Source: JADFOB01 sp964651325
Lineage (GTDB): Bacteria; Planctomycetota; Phycisphaerae; UBA1845
Direction of reading: 5' to 3'
Assembly (NCBI GenBank): GCA_964651325.1
Contig: CAZYXP010000238.1
Coordinates: forward strand, 1 to 5,059
DNA: 5,059 nucleotides
Shown: piece by piece, positions 4,707-5,059 of the stretch
Position numbering within the stretch: the first letter of the stretch is position 1
How the letters are laid out: each line of letters begins with the position of its first letter
Translations under genes and position numbers: made by a program
Notes under the pieces: model-generated
Database searches by the model: none
What the model was told of the DNA's origin: nothing
The model's input: the letters and a program-made list of their open reading frames with translations, nothing else

Positions 4707-5059
4707 CTATGAGGCGACGGGCTCCTTGACTTCCCAGGTCTCGCCTCCGTGCAGCAGGCTTTCAAGGTCGTTGGCGCCCTTGCTCTTGACGGCTTCGTCC
4801 ACCTGCTCCATCAGCAGGCCCTCGTAAGTGGGACGCTGTACACACCGAAATACGCCCATCGGCTCGGGGAAATCCGGCGCGTGCATCCTGCTCAGCAAGT
4901 ACGCAAGGCTCGGTTCTGCCTGCTGTTCGTTGTGAAAGAGGAGATCGTCCTCGGTGATGCCGCTGCCAAGCTCGACGATTTCCGGGTCCATCCCGTTGAG
5001 GCGTATGCCCCGGTTCCGCTCTTTGCCGAAAACGAGTGGTTTGTTGTGTTCCAGATAAA
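4707..5059 (-). CDS. 2-oxoacid:ferredoxin oxidoreductase, beta subunit, C-terminal part (5' end outside window)
   Basis: The frame runs through the right edge and ends at TAG 4709-4707; about 116 residues are visible, starting YLEHNKPLVFGKERNRGIRLNG. An ATG at 4991 is internal, because the coding match continues upstream of it. The 'H.KPL(V/I)FGK.R..GIRLNG...PE(I/V)VELG.G(I)TEDDLL.H.E' pattern matches the C-terminal segment of KorB-type beta subunits. These bind thiamine diphosphate and, with the alpha/gamma subunit, convert 2-oxoglutarate (or a related 2-oxoacid) plus CoA to acyl-CoA, CO2 and reduced ferredoxin. The thiamine diphosphate and iron-sulfur residues lie outside the window. The alpha subunit gene is expected just beyond the right edge. 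The final ~40 residues (QVDEAVKSKGANDLESLLHGGETWEV) are an acidic tail common to this family. The substrate cannot be decided from this fragment. Confidence 0.82.
   Translation of the reverse strand, partial: YLEHNKPLVFGKERNRGIRLNGMDPEIVELGSGITEDDLLFHNEQQAEPSLAYLLSRMHAPDFPEPMGVFRCVQRPTYEGLLMEQVDEAVKSKGANDLESLLHGGETWEVKEPVAS

Overview
The window looks like a chromosomal segment of a moderately GC-rich bacterium. A planctomycete is my best guess, because the integrase has the divergent catalytic box I associate with that phylum, and HD-GYP regulators and 2-oxoacid:ferredoxin oxidoreductases are common there. This is inference from family resemblance, not a database result.

Left part (1-1886): the end of a mobile or integrated region. 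The window opens with the last ~43 codons of a probable transposase on the + strand. It is followed by ~195 bp in which I see no gene, then a 463-codon tyrosine-recombinase-type integrase on the - strand. The integrase has its own candidate promoter and lies directly behind the 3' end of a tRNA-Arg(CCG) gene on the same strand. This is the classic layout of an element integrated at a tRNA 3' end, with the element extending left out of the window. The integrase appears to lack the first catalytic Arg and the His of the HxxR motif.

Middle (1887-2405): a gene-free divergent intergenic region between the tRNA and a signalling gene. The tRNA side carries a good sigma70-like promoter. The rest is dense in perfect palindromes: two GCAA-capped hairpins in opposite orientation, two near-identical GCCGAT/ATCGGC hairpins with a compensatory closing pair, two mutually exclusive stems sharing one strand, and a 14-bp direct repeat with a 20-bp period. 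It may be a structured 5' leader of the downstream gene or a cluster of dispersed intergenic repeats.

Right part (2406-5059): conserved-looking core genes. A receiver-GAF-HD-GYP response regulator with an apparently intact cyclic-di-GMP phosphodiesterase site runs on the + strand. It converges on, and overlaps by 10 bp, a two-CBS-domain protein on the - strand. Upstream of the CBS gene, also on the - strand, is the 3' end of a 2-oxoacid:ferredoxin oxidoreductase beta subunit, cut by the window edge. The regulator would turn a phosphorelay signal (receiver) and possibly a ligand signal (GAF) into c-di-GMP breakdown. The CBS protein is probably an adenine-nucleotide sensor. Nothing in the sequence ties these genes into one operon or pathway except the same-strand order of the oxidoreductase and CBS genes.
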